NCBI GenBank assembly: GCA_963575745.1
Contig: CAUYUJ010019872.1
Coordinates: forward strand, 1-64,000
Length of the DNA: 64,000 nucleotides
Reading direction: 5' to 3'
DNA from: Prorocentrum cordatum
Taxonomy: Eukaryota > Sar > Dinophyceae > Prorocentrales > Prorocentraceae
The translations under genes were made by a program, and so were the position numbers. The notes under the pieces were generated by a model that was given only the letters and a program-made list of their open reading frames with translations, ran no database searches and was not told the DNA's origin. Each line of letters starts with the position of its first letter. The stretch's first letter is position 1. Shown piece after piece: positions 10,776 through 20,289 of the stretch.

Positions 10776-10978
10776 GAGGCGAAGGATTGCAACAAAACCC
10801 AGGATTGCAAAAAACCCTTCGTGTCAAAAGAACGAAGGATTGCAAACAATCCCTTCGTTCAAGGAGGTTTTTTTTGCAATCCTTCGTGCAAAAAGACCCT
10901 TCGTGTCAAAAGAACGAAGGGTTTTTTTGCAATCCTTCGTTCAAGGAGGGTTTTTTTTGCAATCCTTCGTGTCCAGGT
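10776..10978. repeat. Cluster of alternating direct and inverted AGGATTGCAA repeats
   Basis: The string AGGATTGCAA and its complement TTGCAATCCT alternate, joined by GAACGAAGG / CCTTCGTTC and by A- or T-runs. Several pairs fold, for example GAACGAAGG (about 10912) with CCTTCGTTC (about 10934), a 9-bp stem. It looks like a collapsed palindromic minisatellite. Confidence 0.7.
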
Positions 10979-11350
10979 CGAGCCGTTTGTCCCTGCATGC
11001 GTCATCATGCGGGCCTCGCGCTGGTGAAGCAAGGCCTTCATCTTCTCCGACGCCCCTCCTCTCTCTCTCTTTCTCTCCACGTCCTCCTCCGTGCTCCGCC
11101 GTGCTCCGTCCCTCGGCCTCCCTTCTCTCCTCCCGCGAGTGGCCACTCTTGCACGAGGCGGAGTCTGCCGCACAGAGCCTGGGTGTCCATACAGACGAGG
11201 TCGCAGCCGGCCTCGCTGGAGCCCGTGCCTAGCTTTAGGTCGGGCATGTCCCCCTACAGGCGGATTTTGGAGGATAAATTATCCCAGTGCGACCCTACCT
11301 AGGAGTTGGAGCCCCTAGGAAAGCAACATCTACATCTACACCGACAGCTA
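10979..11350. other. Unassigned spacer
   Basis: No recognisable gene. Confidence 0.35.
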
Positions 11351-11354
11351 CATT

Positions 11355-11830
11355 AACATGCTATGCTATGCTATGCTATGCTAGGGTATGCTAGGCTGCG
11401 CTATGCAATGCTAGGCTATGCTATGATATACTGCGCTATGCTATGATATGCTATGCTATACAATGCTATGCTGCTCTATGCTATGCTATGCTATGCTATG
11501 CTATGCTATGCTGCGCTATGCTAGACTATGCTATGCAATGCTATGCTGCGCTATGCTATGCTATTCTATGCTATGCCATGCTGCGCTATGCTATGCTATG
11601 CAAAGGCGGTATGGTATGCTATGCTATGCTCTGCTGCGCTATGCTATGCTATGCTATGCTATGCTATGCTTTGCTGCGCTATGCTTTGATATGCTGCGCT
11701 GTTCTATGCTAAGCTAAGCTATGCGATTCTATGCTATGCTATGCTATGCTGCGCTATGATATGATGCGCTATGCTATGCTACGATATGGCATGCTATGCT
11801 ATGCTATGCTATGCTATGCTATGCTAATGC
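11355..11830. repeat. (CTATG)n pentanucleotide array
   Basis: About 90 units of GCTATG/CTATG with periodic TGCG variants. Frames give Cys/Tyr/Ala/Met periodic peptides that are artefacts. Confidence 0.95.
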
Positions 11831-11965
11831 TGCGTTAAGCTAAGCTAAGCTAAGCTGAGCTAAGCTAAGCTTAGCTAAGCTAGGCTAGGCTAGGCTAGGC
11901 TAAGCTAGGCTAAGCTAAGCTAAGCTAAACAAAGCTAAGTTCAGTTAAGCTAGGCTAACCTAAGA
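11831..11965. repeat. (CTAAG)n / (CTAGG)n pentanucleotide array
   Basis: The pentamer changes from CTATG to CTAAG and then to CTAGG without a break, showing sequential spread of variants at one edge of the array. Confidence 0.9.
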
Positions 11966-12465
11966 TGAGGTAAGCAACGCGAAGCCAAGGGAACGTCACT
12001 GGGGGAACCGCGGGGCGGATGCCGGGGGAACCGCCCGGGGCGTGCCCCACTGCCCGGCCCTTTAAGCATACCGAGTAAGAACACTTCTAGGCAGAGCCTA
12101 GGTAGGGAATACAACTATACGCAAACCATATACAACAGTGATAAAGAATATGCAGAACATCGTCTCCAGACTTTTTTTTGTTTACTTTTGAGCCTTCCCC
12201 CTGTAGAGGGACAGGCCCGACTTACGCCCAGCTTCCGTGGACCAAGATGCCTTCCGTCGGAGACGGGATTGTCTCACGATGCCAGCCGCTCCGAGCTGTG
12301 AGCTCCACCTCCTGATGCTCGCCTGCCTCCTCCTCCCCCCTTGGGGGCGACGAAAAGGAAAAAGGAGGAAATGCCCAGCGGTGGGCCCATCGATCCCTGG
12401 TCGCCCGTTCTAGCGCGTATCCAAGCTCGCATGCTCTTCCAGCCCTGGAACGCAGGGGTTCGATG
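11966..12465. other. Unassigned spacer
   Basis: Includes two 'GGGGGAACCGC' strings at 12000-12035. No gene is supported. Confidence 0.35.
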
Positions 12466-12515
12466 ATGATGATGATGAGGAGGAGGAGGCGGAGGAGGAG
12501 GGAAGGAGGAGGAGC
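12466..12515. repeat. GAT/GGA microsatellite
   Basis: Short GAT run passing into GGA/GGC triplets. Confidence 0.9.
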
Positions 12516-12760
12516 AATGATAATTAGCATAATCATAATTAATAATAGCAATTAGTAAGGATACGAATTATACGAATAAGAACACTAATATTGTTAAGAA
12601 ACATAACAAGATAATATTCCGCACAAGACTAATAATAAGAACAATAATAAGACAACTAATGCTAATATCAATACTAATGTGACACATAATGATACTAGCG
12701 CTTGTTGTTCTTATTAAAAAGAAGACTACCAATACTAGTAATAAGGATATGCATACCGAG
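12516..12760. other. AT-rich island
   Basis: About 240 bp of AATAAT/ACTAAT-rich sequence, in sharp contrast to the GC-rich surroundings. No coding frame. It could be a decayed AT-rich microsatellite or an insert. Confidence 0.6.
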
Positions 12761-12777
12761 AGGAGGAATCATATTCT

Positions 12778-12905
12778 GGGGAGGAGGAGGAGGAGGAGGA
12801 GGAGGAGGAGGAGGAGGAGGGGGGAGGGGGAGGAGGCGGAGGAGGAGGAGGAGGCGGAGGAGGAGGAGGCGGAGGAAGAGGAGGAGGAGGCTGAGGCTGC
12901 GGATG

Positions 12906-12984
<79 letters not shown>

Positions 12985-13023
12985 GGCTGATGCTGATGAT
13001 GCTGATGATGATGCTGATGATGC

Positions 13024-13086
<63 letters not shown>

Positions 13087-13088
13087 GG
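12778..13088. repeat. (GGA)n then (GAT)n microsatellite
   Basis: GGA/GGC triplets to about 12905, then GAT with GCTGAT interruptions to about 13085. Confidence 0.95.
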
Positions 13089-13170
13089 AGTTGCCCGGCG
13101 TCGGCCCGTCCTTGGCCGCCTTCTCGCTGGCCGCGCCCCGCCCGCAAAGCGTCGGCATGCCCTCCCAGGG
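13089..13170. other. Short unique segment between arrays
   Basis: GC-rich segment joining two large microsatellites. The three-frame openness of 12.7-14.3 kb is due to the flanking repeats. Confidence 0.4.
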
Positions 13171-13201
13171 CCCTCCTCCTCCTCCTCCTCCTCCTCCTCC
13201 T

Positions 13202-13235
<34 letters not shown>

Positions 13236-13778
13236 TTGCTCCTGCTCCTGCTCCTCCTCCACCTCCTCCTGCTCCTGCTCCTCCTCCTCCTCCTCCTCCT
13301 CCCTCCTCATCCTCATCCCCCCCCTCTCCCTCCTCCCTCCTCCCTCCTCCCTCCTCCCTCCTCCCTCCTCCTCCTCCCTCCTCCCTCCTCCCTCCTCCCT
13401 CCTCCTCCTCCTCCTCCCTCCTCCCTCCTCCTCCTCCCCTCCCTCCTCCCTCCTCCCTCCTCCCTCCTCCCTCCTCCCCCCCCCCTCCTCCCTCTCCCTC
13501 CTCCCTCCTCCCTCCTCCCTCCTCCCTCTTCTTCCCTCCTTCTTCCTCCCTCCTGCCTCCTCCCTCCTGCCTCCTCCCCCTCCCCCCTCCCTCATCCCCC
13601 CATCCTCCTGCTCCTCCTCCTCCTCCTCCTCCTCCTCCTCCTCCTCCTCCTGCTCCTGCTCCTGCTCCTGCCCTCCTGCTCCTGCTCCTGTCCTGCTCCT
13701 CCTCCTCCTCTTCTCCTCCTCCTCCTCCTCCTCCTCCTCCTTCCCTCCTCCTCCTCCTCCTCCTCCTCCTCCTCCTTG
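13171..13778. repeat. (CTC)n / (CTCCTG)n / (CCTCCCT)n compound array
   Basis: CTC and CTCCTG triplets flank a central block of CTCCCTC heptamers, the same heptamer as at 10.5 kb. The array exceeds 600 bp. Confidence 0.95.
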
Positions 13779-14705
13779 CAGCCTTACCGTGCGTCCTCAC
13801 TGCAGGGTCTGCCTGCACCTTCCGCGCCGCCAGCCGCTGGGACTGGCGGCAGCCCGCGCGCCCCTCTCGACGATCCGCCGAGCGTGTGTTGGCCCCAACG
13901 TGTTTTTGTCCATCGAGGACCCTCGATACGACGCAGGCGATGTAATGATCTACTGGTCGGGCCGAAGGGGGTAACCACACATTGGAATAACACACGTCCT
14001 GATCATCGACTCTCGGCGCTGGGCTCCCCGGCGACCACCGCCACGGCTCCCGGCAGCGGCGCTGCGCCTCGCCGTCGGCCGCCTCCCTTGCTCCGCTCGG
14101 CGGCGCGCCGAGGGCGCACGGTCGGGAGCGCTTCGGACCGCGGTGCTCCAGCCTGGGCCAGGTCAGGGAGCCTGCGCACGGCCCCGCAGGGCCGAAGCTC
14201 CTCCACCACCCCAGCTCGCAGAGAGCTAAGAGGGCTTCAAATTAAGAAGCCAGAGCCGCAGGATAGCCCCAGAGAGCGTTCCGGCACAGGTCATGGTGAT
14301 GGATGGAAGCGCAGTCTGTGAGCTATGTTCAGAAAAGCAGCGGTGTACGACAACGGGGAACGGTCTCATTTTACATCGTGCCACCGACACAGAAGAAGAC
14401 AGAACAGCATGTCGGAAGCGCAAACATAGGTTTATATACTGAGTTCAGAGACGGATTTCCTGAATCTGTGGCCGTTTCTCTCTCAATCCGGAATCCTATC
14501 ATCACCACGACTCAGCTTGCTCGATCTGCGCGGGCTGCCTGCATGGCCTCGCGACCCGGTGCCTCCAGCCGCTCCCCGCCCTCGAGCACCGGCCGAGGCC
14601 TCCACCTCGAGCGCAGCGGCGGGGCCGGCCTCGACGGCGCCGCGCGCCGCTCGTTCGACCTGCGCGAGCCGATCGTGAAGCTGCTGGAGGCGGGGGGGTG
14701 GTCGG
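13779..14705. other. Unassigned GC-rich DNA
   Basis: Frames up to 135 codons exist (for example + strand 14303-14710) but show no recognisable domain, signal or composition typical of the confirmed element genes. No gene is called. Confidence 0.4.
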
Positions 14706-14707
14706 GC

Positions 14708-14888
14708 TGAATGAAAGGAGGGGATGGGGAAAGGGGGGGTTACGAAAGCTGCTGCATGCAGCTGGTTTCGGCCCCGCCGCCGGGTCGATTCCTCGATACA
14801 TGGGCGCCTCCCGGCGTCGGGAGACGCCAGGAAAATGAGCTACGTGAGCTGGTTCTCAAACCCCCCCCTTTGCTATCCCCCCCTTTCG
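14708..14888. repeat. ~180-bp fold-back repeat, copy 1
   Basis: Begins with an A-G-rich arm ('GGGGAAAGGGGGGGTTACG') and ends with a C-T-rich arm ('AAACCCCCCCCTTTGCTATC'), so the ends are roughly complementary. The middle carries CAGC-GGT-TCGGCCC and 'GAGCTACGTGAGC'. A second copy is at 15240-15425. Confidence 0.55.
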
Positions 14889-15239
14889 CCCGGCCCGAGG
14901 TGGGCGTCGGGCGGGCGGCCACGGGGAGGGTCCACACTAACTACTCGGGGGGATCGCGGGCCGCAGGGAAGCGGCCTGGAGGGGGCCCTCGGCGGCCCCC
15001 AACCTGCCACCGCGGGCCCCGAGGGGTGCACGTCTCTTCGCCCCCAGTGGGTTGCTCCCCTGCGGCCGGCGCCCCGAGGGCGGTTCTGGTCGGGTCGGGC
15101 GAGGTTTTCCGCAGTTCCCGTTGGTTCTAGTAGCGGATACCCCGCCCGTCGGGAGGCCCTCCAGCAGCTGCGCCTCGCCGCGGCCGCTCCGGGGGTGCCC
15201 AGATCGCCTCGAATAAGTCGGCAGAGAGACCCGAGTGGT
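14889..15239. other. Unassigned spacer between two fold-back copies
   Basis: GC-rich, no recognisable gene. Confidence 0.35.
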
Positions 15240-15425
15240 ATGACCCGGCAGCCAGGTCGGACGAGAGGGGAGGGATTGGGAAGGGGTGGGGTACGGAAGC
15301 CGATGTTCCCGGTCCACGCAGCCGGTCTCGGCCCTGGCGCCGGGGGCGCCAGGAGGCGCCCGGAAAAGAGTCAGCTACGTGAGCCGCTTCGCTAGCCCTC
15401 CCGCTTTTTTACCCTTTCGTCCGAC
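15240..15425. repeat. ~180-bp fold-back repeat, copy 2
   Basis: Aligns with 14708-14888 over its length: 'GGTGGGGTACGGAAGC', CAGCCGGTCTCGGCCC, 'GTCAGCTACGTGAGC', then a C/T-rich end. Direct orientation, about 530 bp apart. Confidence 0.55.
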
Positions 15426-16545
15426 CCGCGTGGCGGTGGCCTGCCTGTCGGGGGATGCAGCGGAGACCCATGCCATGCCAAGAAGCACCCTGCTTGCCTC
15501 CAGGGCGTCCTGGGTTCCTTGGGTTTCGATGGTCTTGCGAATGGAAAGCACGGCGTGCCCACGCCAACAAACATCAACGGACGTCCTGGGGTCTCAGGGT
15601 TGGGTTTCCTATGGCAGGTCTCTCGTGGTCGGGCCCCCGCTGTATTCAGGAGGAAAAGAAACGCACAGACACAATTAATCCTCGGTTCCCCAGACAATGC
15701 AGGAAAATATAGGAAGTGGGGGGAAGACAGAAACCCAGAAAATATAGGAAAATATGGGGAATCTGTTTATTTGTGTGTATTTATTTGTGTGTCCTGGGGC
15801 CCCTTCATGTATGAAGTCCGAACGAGAAGCAGGCGGCGCAGGCGTGCGCGCCGGGAGGCCCGCGCGGGTCTCCGCGCGCGGCGCCGGATGCTCCTTGGCG
15901 GCGCCCCCCGCGCTGCCCCTGGCGCGCACGCGCGCTCCAGGGAGGGGGGGCCCGCAGGAATCTCGGTGGAGCTCCGGAAGTGCGGCAGGGGGCCCAGGCA
16001 TGTGCACCACCGCCGCCCTCGCCCCCTCCCTCCCCCCCAGGGAGAGGCGCGAGGAAGCGGAGGGGCAATGGGAGGGGGAGGGGGGGAGTCGAGGTGGTGG
16101 TGGTGGTGGTGGTGCCTCCTATTCGGGGCCCGCACTCCTGCTTCTGCTTGGTTCTTCCGTGAGACCGGCCGCGGTGCCTGCCCGTCCGGGAGCCGGGTTC
16201 GCCGTGGGCGGCGCCGCGGACGTTGCCCGCCCGGCAGAGCGGTGCCGTCGCGTTCTGGTCCGCGCGCTCCCTGCTGGGCTTCGTCGCGAGGGGAGCCGCG
16301 GGATCGAAGGCGAAACATTTGCGTAAAGATGAGCTTTCCCATGGGGGATGAAGAGCCCCTAGCCTGAATGACATGGTGAGGATGGATGTGGCTTCACTTG
16401 GGTCCCCGTGTGTGTATCAGGGATGATAGTTCTGGGCGGTTCGGTTCGACACATCTGCAGACAAGACCTCCTATCCCTCATGTTTTTGGGCCTCCCAACT
16501 TAGGCCCCCTCCGAAAGGGTTAGTGGTCCTTTTTTGATCAGTCAT
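15426..16545. other. Unassigned DNA
   Basis: Contains a short direct repeat around 'GAAAATATAGGAA' (15705-15755) and a GGT patch near 16095-16115. No domain-bearing frame is seen on either strand. Confidence 0.4.
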
Positions 16546-16548
16546 TTC

Positions 16549-16680
16549 GGAGGTTCGCGCGGGTTTCTCGGATCGGTGCTGGACCCCTTACCCTTGCGCT
16601 CCGAGCAGGGCGGCGCTGGAGGCGCCGCCAGGGGGGTCCCGCGCCGATCGAACAAGTCCGCGCGGACCCCCGAAGCTTTA
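16549..16680. mobile_element. Fold-back (MITE-like) element, copy 1 of 3
   Basis: An imperfect palindrome of about 130 bp. The outer arms read GGAGGTTCGCGCGG and CCGCGCGGACCCCCG; further in, TCTCGGATCGGTGCTGGA faces GCGCCGATCGAACA; the centre is 'GGCGGCGCTGGAGGCGCCGCC'-like. Related copies are at 58128-58262 and 63437-63532. Confidence 0.65.
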
Positions 16681-16857
16681 TGGTTATGCTCTGTTCTGTT
16701 CTTTCAGGGGAAGCGGGGGAGGTGACCTCAGGCGTCCGCTCCACCCATCTCGGCCAGGCCCATCCTGGGGCCCAGGACCGGCGCGGACGCCCTCATTGGC
16801 CTGGCAGGGGAGGTGGATGTTTGAAAGGGAAGGGGGGGGGAGAGCAGGGCTCGATGC
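16681..16857. other. Unassigned spacer
   Basis: No feature recognised. Confidence 0.3.
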
Positions 16858-17062
16858 GGCTTCTCCGATTCGATTTCGATTCGATTTCGATGGCCTCCGA
16901 TTCTGATTCGATTCGACTTGGGATTCCGATTTGGGTTCCGATCTCTTATGGAAGGCACACTGGCGTGCAGATTTCCGCCGATTCGACTTTTCCCGACTTG
17001 GCTGCCGATTTCCGCCGACACGATTCATTCCGATCGCCGATCCGATTTACCGATTCGATTCT
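16858..17062. repeat. Degenerate CGATTC/GATTCGATT repeat
   Basis: Dozens of GATTC, CGATT and TCCGATT strings spaced 6-12 bp apart over about 200 bp. Confidence 0.75.
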
Positions 17063-17205
17063 GGGCTCTCCTGGGAGGGCGCAGGGGGGAAGGGCGGGCA
17101 TGGGGAGGGAGGGGTGGTGAGGAGGGGTGCATCGGAGGAGGGCCAGTCGAGACAACGGCGGCAGTCCCTGGCGTGTTTCGTCCTGCCTGGGCCTCCTGGA
17201 GGCGT

Positions 17206-17259
17206 TTCGTCTCCGCGGCGGCATCCGCCTCTCGAGGCGGATGCCGCCGCGGCGACGAA
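17206..17259. repeat. 25-bp-arm hairpin with 4-nt loop
   Basis: Arms 17206-17230 and 17235-17259 pair with a single mismatch (18 contiguous pairs next to the loop CTCG; arm core GGCGGCATCCGCCT). The hairpin is followed by an interrupted A-run (17260-17279), and a half copy of the arm, 'ATCCGCCTCTCGAAGCG', follows at about 17282. It could be a solo terminal inverted repeat or a structured RNA; the function is unknown. Confidence 0.7.
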
Positions 17260-17281
17260 CAAACAAAAAAAAAAAAAACAA

Positions 17282-17649
17282 TCCGCCTCTCGAAGCGCCG
17301 GCCGGGGTGCATTTGTGCAGTGTGTCCGGGGGCCGACGTCGAGCAGCTCTTCGGGCTGGGCGGGAGGGCCGCCGCGCTTGCTCGGCGGGCCCTCCTCCGA
17401 GAGCCGGCGAGGGGATGGGTGTGCCGAAGAGCGAGGGGGTGGTGGGGAGAAGGGCACGGCCGGAGGGGGCGGAGGAGGCGGGCAGAGGGGGGGGGAGGAG
17501 GAGGGGGGGAGGGCGAGGGGAGGGCGGAGGGGGGCCACACGTGGGGAGGGATGGCTGGAGAGGGGGCAGAGAGGAGGGGAAGGGTCACCGCCGCCACGTC
17601 AAACTTCAAGATCACGCTCGCGCGCGCTCCCTCCACCCCTCCCTCCCGC
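17282..17649. other. G-rich unassigned spacer
   Basis: Includes the G-rich purine patch 17460-17540. No gene is supported. Confidence 0.35.
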
Positions 17650-18441
17650 ATGGTGCCTCTCGTGCGGCTGCTGCGACGCTGGGTAGTCATCGCAAGCTGT
17701 ACCCTGGCTGTTGCTGCTGGCGGCCTGCCCCGGGGAGGGCGCAGGGCATCCCGGCCGCAGCATGCGGACGCGCCCCCGACACGACACAGATTCGCTGGTT
17801 CTGTTGCGCGACGCCGGCAGCTCCGGCTTCTCGCGGCTGGAAGGCTCCAATTTTGGAGAGAGGAGCGCTTCAAGTACGTCATGGAGACGCCGCCCCCGCT
17901 CGCGCACGGCCAGAGGCGCTTCTACCTGGCGACGTGCCTTCTAGCACATCGTGGGCTGCAGGCCGGAGAATCCGAGAACCACAGTTTTCCGCTTGAGATC
18001 TCGTGGGGCACCTACTCGGTCCTCGAAGCGCTGCGGCGTGGCTGGGCTGATGCGAGTTGCGCTCCTCCGGCCTCGTCCCCTGGAGTGCACGCCAAAAGCG
18101 AGTGCTCCCGCGCGGCTCGGACGCTGAGTGCACTGCTGTTGCTGGCCGCGCTCCTGGGCGCCTGCACTGGCTTGGCTATGTCCAGGGAGTTCCAAAACTT
18201 CGCCGCCACTTACGCCAGCCCCAGATTCATCAATTTCTGTTTTAAGTTTTTATGGCTGGGGCGTGGGCAACCGCGTGGAGGTTCCTGGACTTCGACGCTA
18301 CGCTGGGCTACCCTGGGGAGGGCCCCCCACTGCCAGGCACGCCTCTGGGCGGCGAGCGCCAGGCGCGGCAGAGGAGCCGTAGCCGGGAGCGCGGCGCATC
18401 CTCGCCACCCTTGGACCGTCGTGGAGCCCAAGATGGTCTAG
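17650..18441 (+). CDS. Hypothetical protein, weak call
   Basis: An ORF of 263 codons if started at the ATG at 17650. I chose this start because the first ~25 residues (MVPLVRLLRRWVVIASCTL...) look like a basic-then-hydrophobic signal peptide, whereas the upstream extension is low-complexity. A second hydrophobic stretch (ALLLLAALLGACTGLA) lies in the middle of the protein. I recognise no family, and the C-terminal third is Arg/Ala/Gly-rich, as expected of a chance frame in GC-rich DNA. It ends 60 bp before the decayed LINE and may be part of that element's leader or simply non-coding. Confidence 0.2.
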   Translation: MVPLVRLLRRWVVIASCTLAVAAGGLPRGGRRASRPQHADAPPTRHRFAGSVARRRQLRLLAAGRLQFWREERFKYVMETPPPLAHGQRRFYLATCLLAHRGLQAGESENHSFPLEISWGTYSVLEALRRGWADASCAPPASSPGVHAKSECSRAARTLSALLLLAALLGACTGLAMSREFQNFAATYASPRFINFCFKFLWLGRGQPRGGSWTSTLRWATLGRAPHCQARLWAASARRGRGAVAGSAAHPRHPWTVVEPKMV

Positions 18442-18500
18442 CGACCGTTGCCGGCAGGGCGGACTCGGTCCCTCCAGGGGGACCCGGCCAGTAGCCAGAG

Positions 18501-20150
18501 ATGGAGGTTGACGAGTTGCGCCGGGGGGTCCGCAGGTTGGACTTCGACGAGGCGATGCCGCAGGCGCCGCCACCGCCGCCGCCGCCGCCGGGGGACAGCT
18601 ACGACGCTGCTGCGGTCAGCGCTAGAGTGCACTGCCCTGTTGCCGGATGCCCGCGACATGACCGCCGCAGCCGCCCGTGGAGCTCGGTGCAGAACATGCG
18701 AGCGCACCTCGAAGGGTATCGGAACGGCACCCTGCAGGGAACCATTCCGGCAGAGTTTCTTCGGCAGCATCGTCTGGTGCCATGCGCGGGGTGCGCGCGG
18801 CTCGTGGTCGGCCCTGCCGGCTCGATGCGTCCTTCTTGTCGGCACCTCGCTCGGTCTGCAGCGGGCCCCACAGGGCAGCCAGCACCCGATCTTGGCCGCC
18901 TTCCTGGGCCCGGGGCCGCGGGCTTGCCGCCCCTGGCAGACGTCATGCAGGCCGCCGTTCGCACTGTGAAGCGGGTGCCGGGCTCATGCAAGCGTCTGTG
19001 GTCCACTGTTCTGATGTTCTGACCCGGGCTCTGGCATCAGCAGTTTTCCAGAACGTGGCGCCAGGGGTGCACGCCACCGAAGATGCAATGCAGCGTTCTC
19101 GCGATGCTTGGGCCGAGCTCCTGATGCTTCCCAAATGTGTGTTAGCAGCCACCACGAGATCCGGCAAGAAGCACAAACACTCACAGGATAGGCTCATCAG
19201 AACCCGGTTGCAGCAATGGGCACACGGTGACCGTTTAGAGTTGTGGCGATTCCGTACAGTTGCCAAATCACCTCAGTCCACGAATTGTTCGGAGGAGCAA
19301 CGGAGGCGCCGAGCCATCGCTTTAGCCGAGGAAGGCCTTGACGGGCCGGGCATTGCTTTCCAAGGGAATGTCTGACACAAGCTCAACGACGTTGAGAGCC
19401 TCGGAGCGGAAGCACCCTCAAGGAGCCGAGGGGCGTGATTTCAGAATCCCGCAGGGCCTGAGCGGGCCGCAGGAGGATGCTTCAGACAAGGATGTCTTGG
19501 CTGCTTTGGGAACCTTGCCCAAGTGCTCCGCGAGCGGGCCTTCTGGGCTGAAGGCGCAGCGCCTTCTTGATGCCGTCGCCAGCCCTGACCAGGCTTCATG
19601 CCTTGAGGCGCTGACGGACACTGTCAACCTGTCTGCGCGTGGGCAGGCCGCTCAACATTTGTCACAACATGCTGCTGGCGCCTCGCTGACCGCGTTGCCC
19701 AAAGATGACGGCGACATTCGGCCAATCGCGGCGGGTGAGGTCCTCCGCAGACTTACCAGCAAGGTTCTGTGTGCGGATGCCAAGGACGAAGCGCGACGCC
19801 TGCGCCGGCCTTTGCAAGTCGGGGTGGCCAGTCCACTGAGGGCGGAGACCCTTGTCCACGCCATTCAGCATTACGTTAGTCGTCACCGGGACTCTCTAAA
19901 CATATCCGTCCTCCTGATTGATTTCCCGAACGCCTTCAACAGCGACAGCTGAGCGCTGCTGCGTCGTGCGAGACAGCAAAGCTTGCAGACAGGGATACCG
20001 GTTTACGCTGTGAGCTATTAGGCATCCGCCTCGCCCCCATGGTCGCGGAGTCCTTCGGCGGACGGGGCGCGATGGCACAAGACGTGTTCCGAAGCCTAAT
20101 TCATGCCCGCGCAGCGCGCAGTGGCGAGACGGTGAGCCATGTCACCACTT
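18501..20150 (+). pseudogene. Decayed LINE: zinc-finger N-terminus and truncated reverse transcriptase
   Basis: Three consecutive frames carry pieces of one non-LTR retrotransposon protein. 18501-19022 has a zinc-binding region (CPVAGCPRH, then H, then CAGC and CRH). A shifted frame to 19375 has the linker 'WAELLMLPKCVL' and 'RLQQWAHGDRLELWRF', usual in dinoflagellate LINE proteins. A third frame, 19338-19952, has the start of the reverse transcriptase: 'LPKDDGDIRPIAAGEVLRRL' and motif A 'LLIDFPNAFN' with the Asp at 19920. A stop follows at 19950, and the catalytic [YF]xDD motif is missing. At least two frameshifts plus the stop show that it is dead. The next LINE starts about 140 bp further on. 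Confidence 0.75.
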
Positions 20151-20289
20151 CCTTATTCTGTCCTTAGCATCACGTTGATGCGTGCGAATGCACGCGCTCT
20201 GCTGGCCAGAATCCCTCACTAAGCCGGCGCGCATGCTGATGCATTCAGCCGCGCTGCGACCTTGTTGCAGGCGGGGCGTTTAGAGGAGG

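Noticed and set aside
12689-14321. Very long ORFs (400-540 codons) on both strands over 12.7-14.3 kb
   Set aside because: They are translations of GGA, GAT, CTC and CTCCCTC repeats, open in several frames on both strands, with homopolymeric or two-residue composition.
16918-18441. A 507-codon ORF beginning at 16918
   Set aside because: The first two thirds are repeat and G-rich low-complexity sequence. Only the part from the ATG at 17650 is kept, as a weak hypothetical call.
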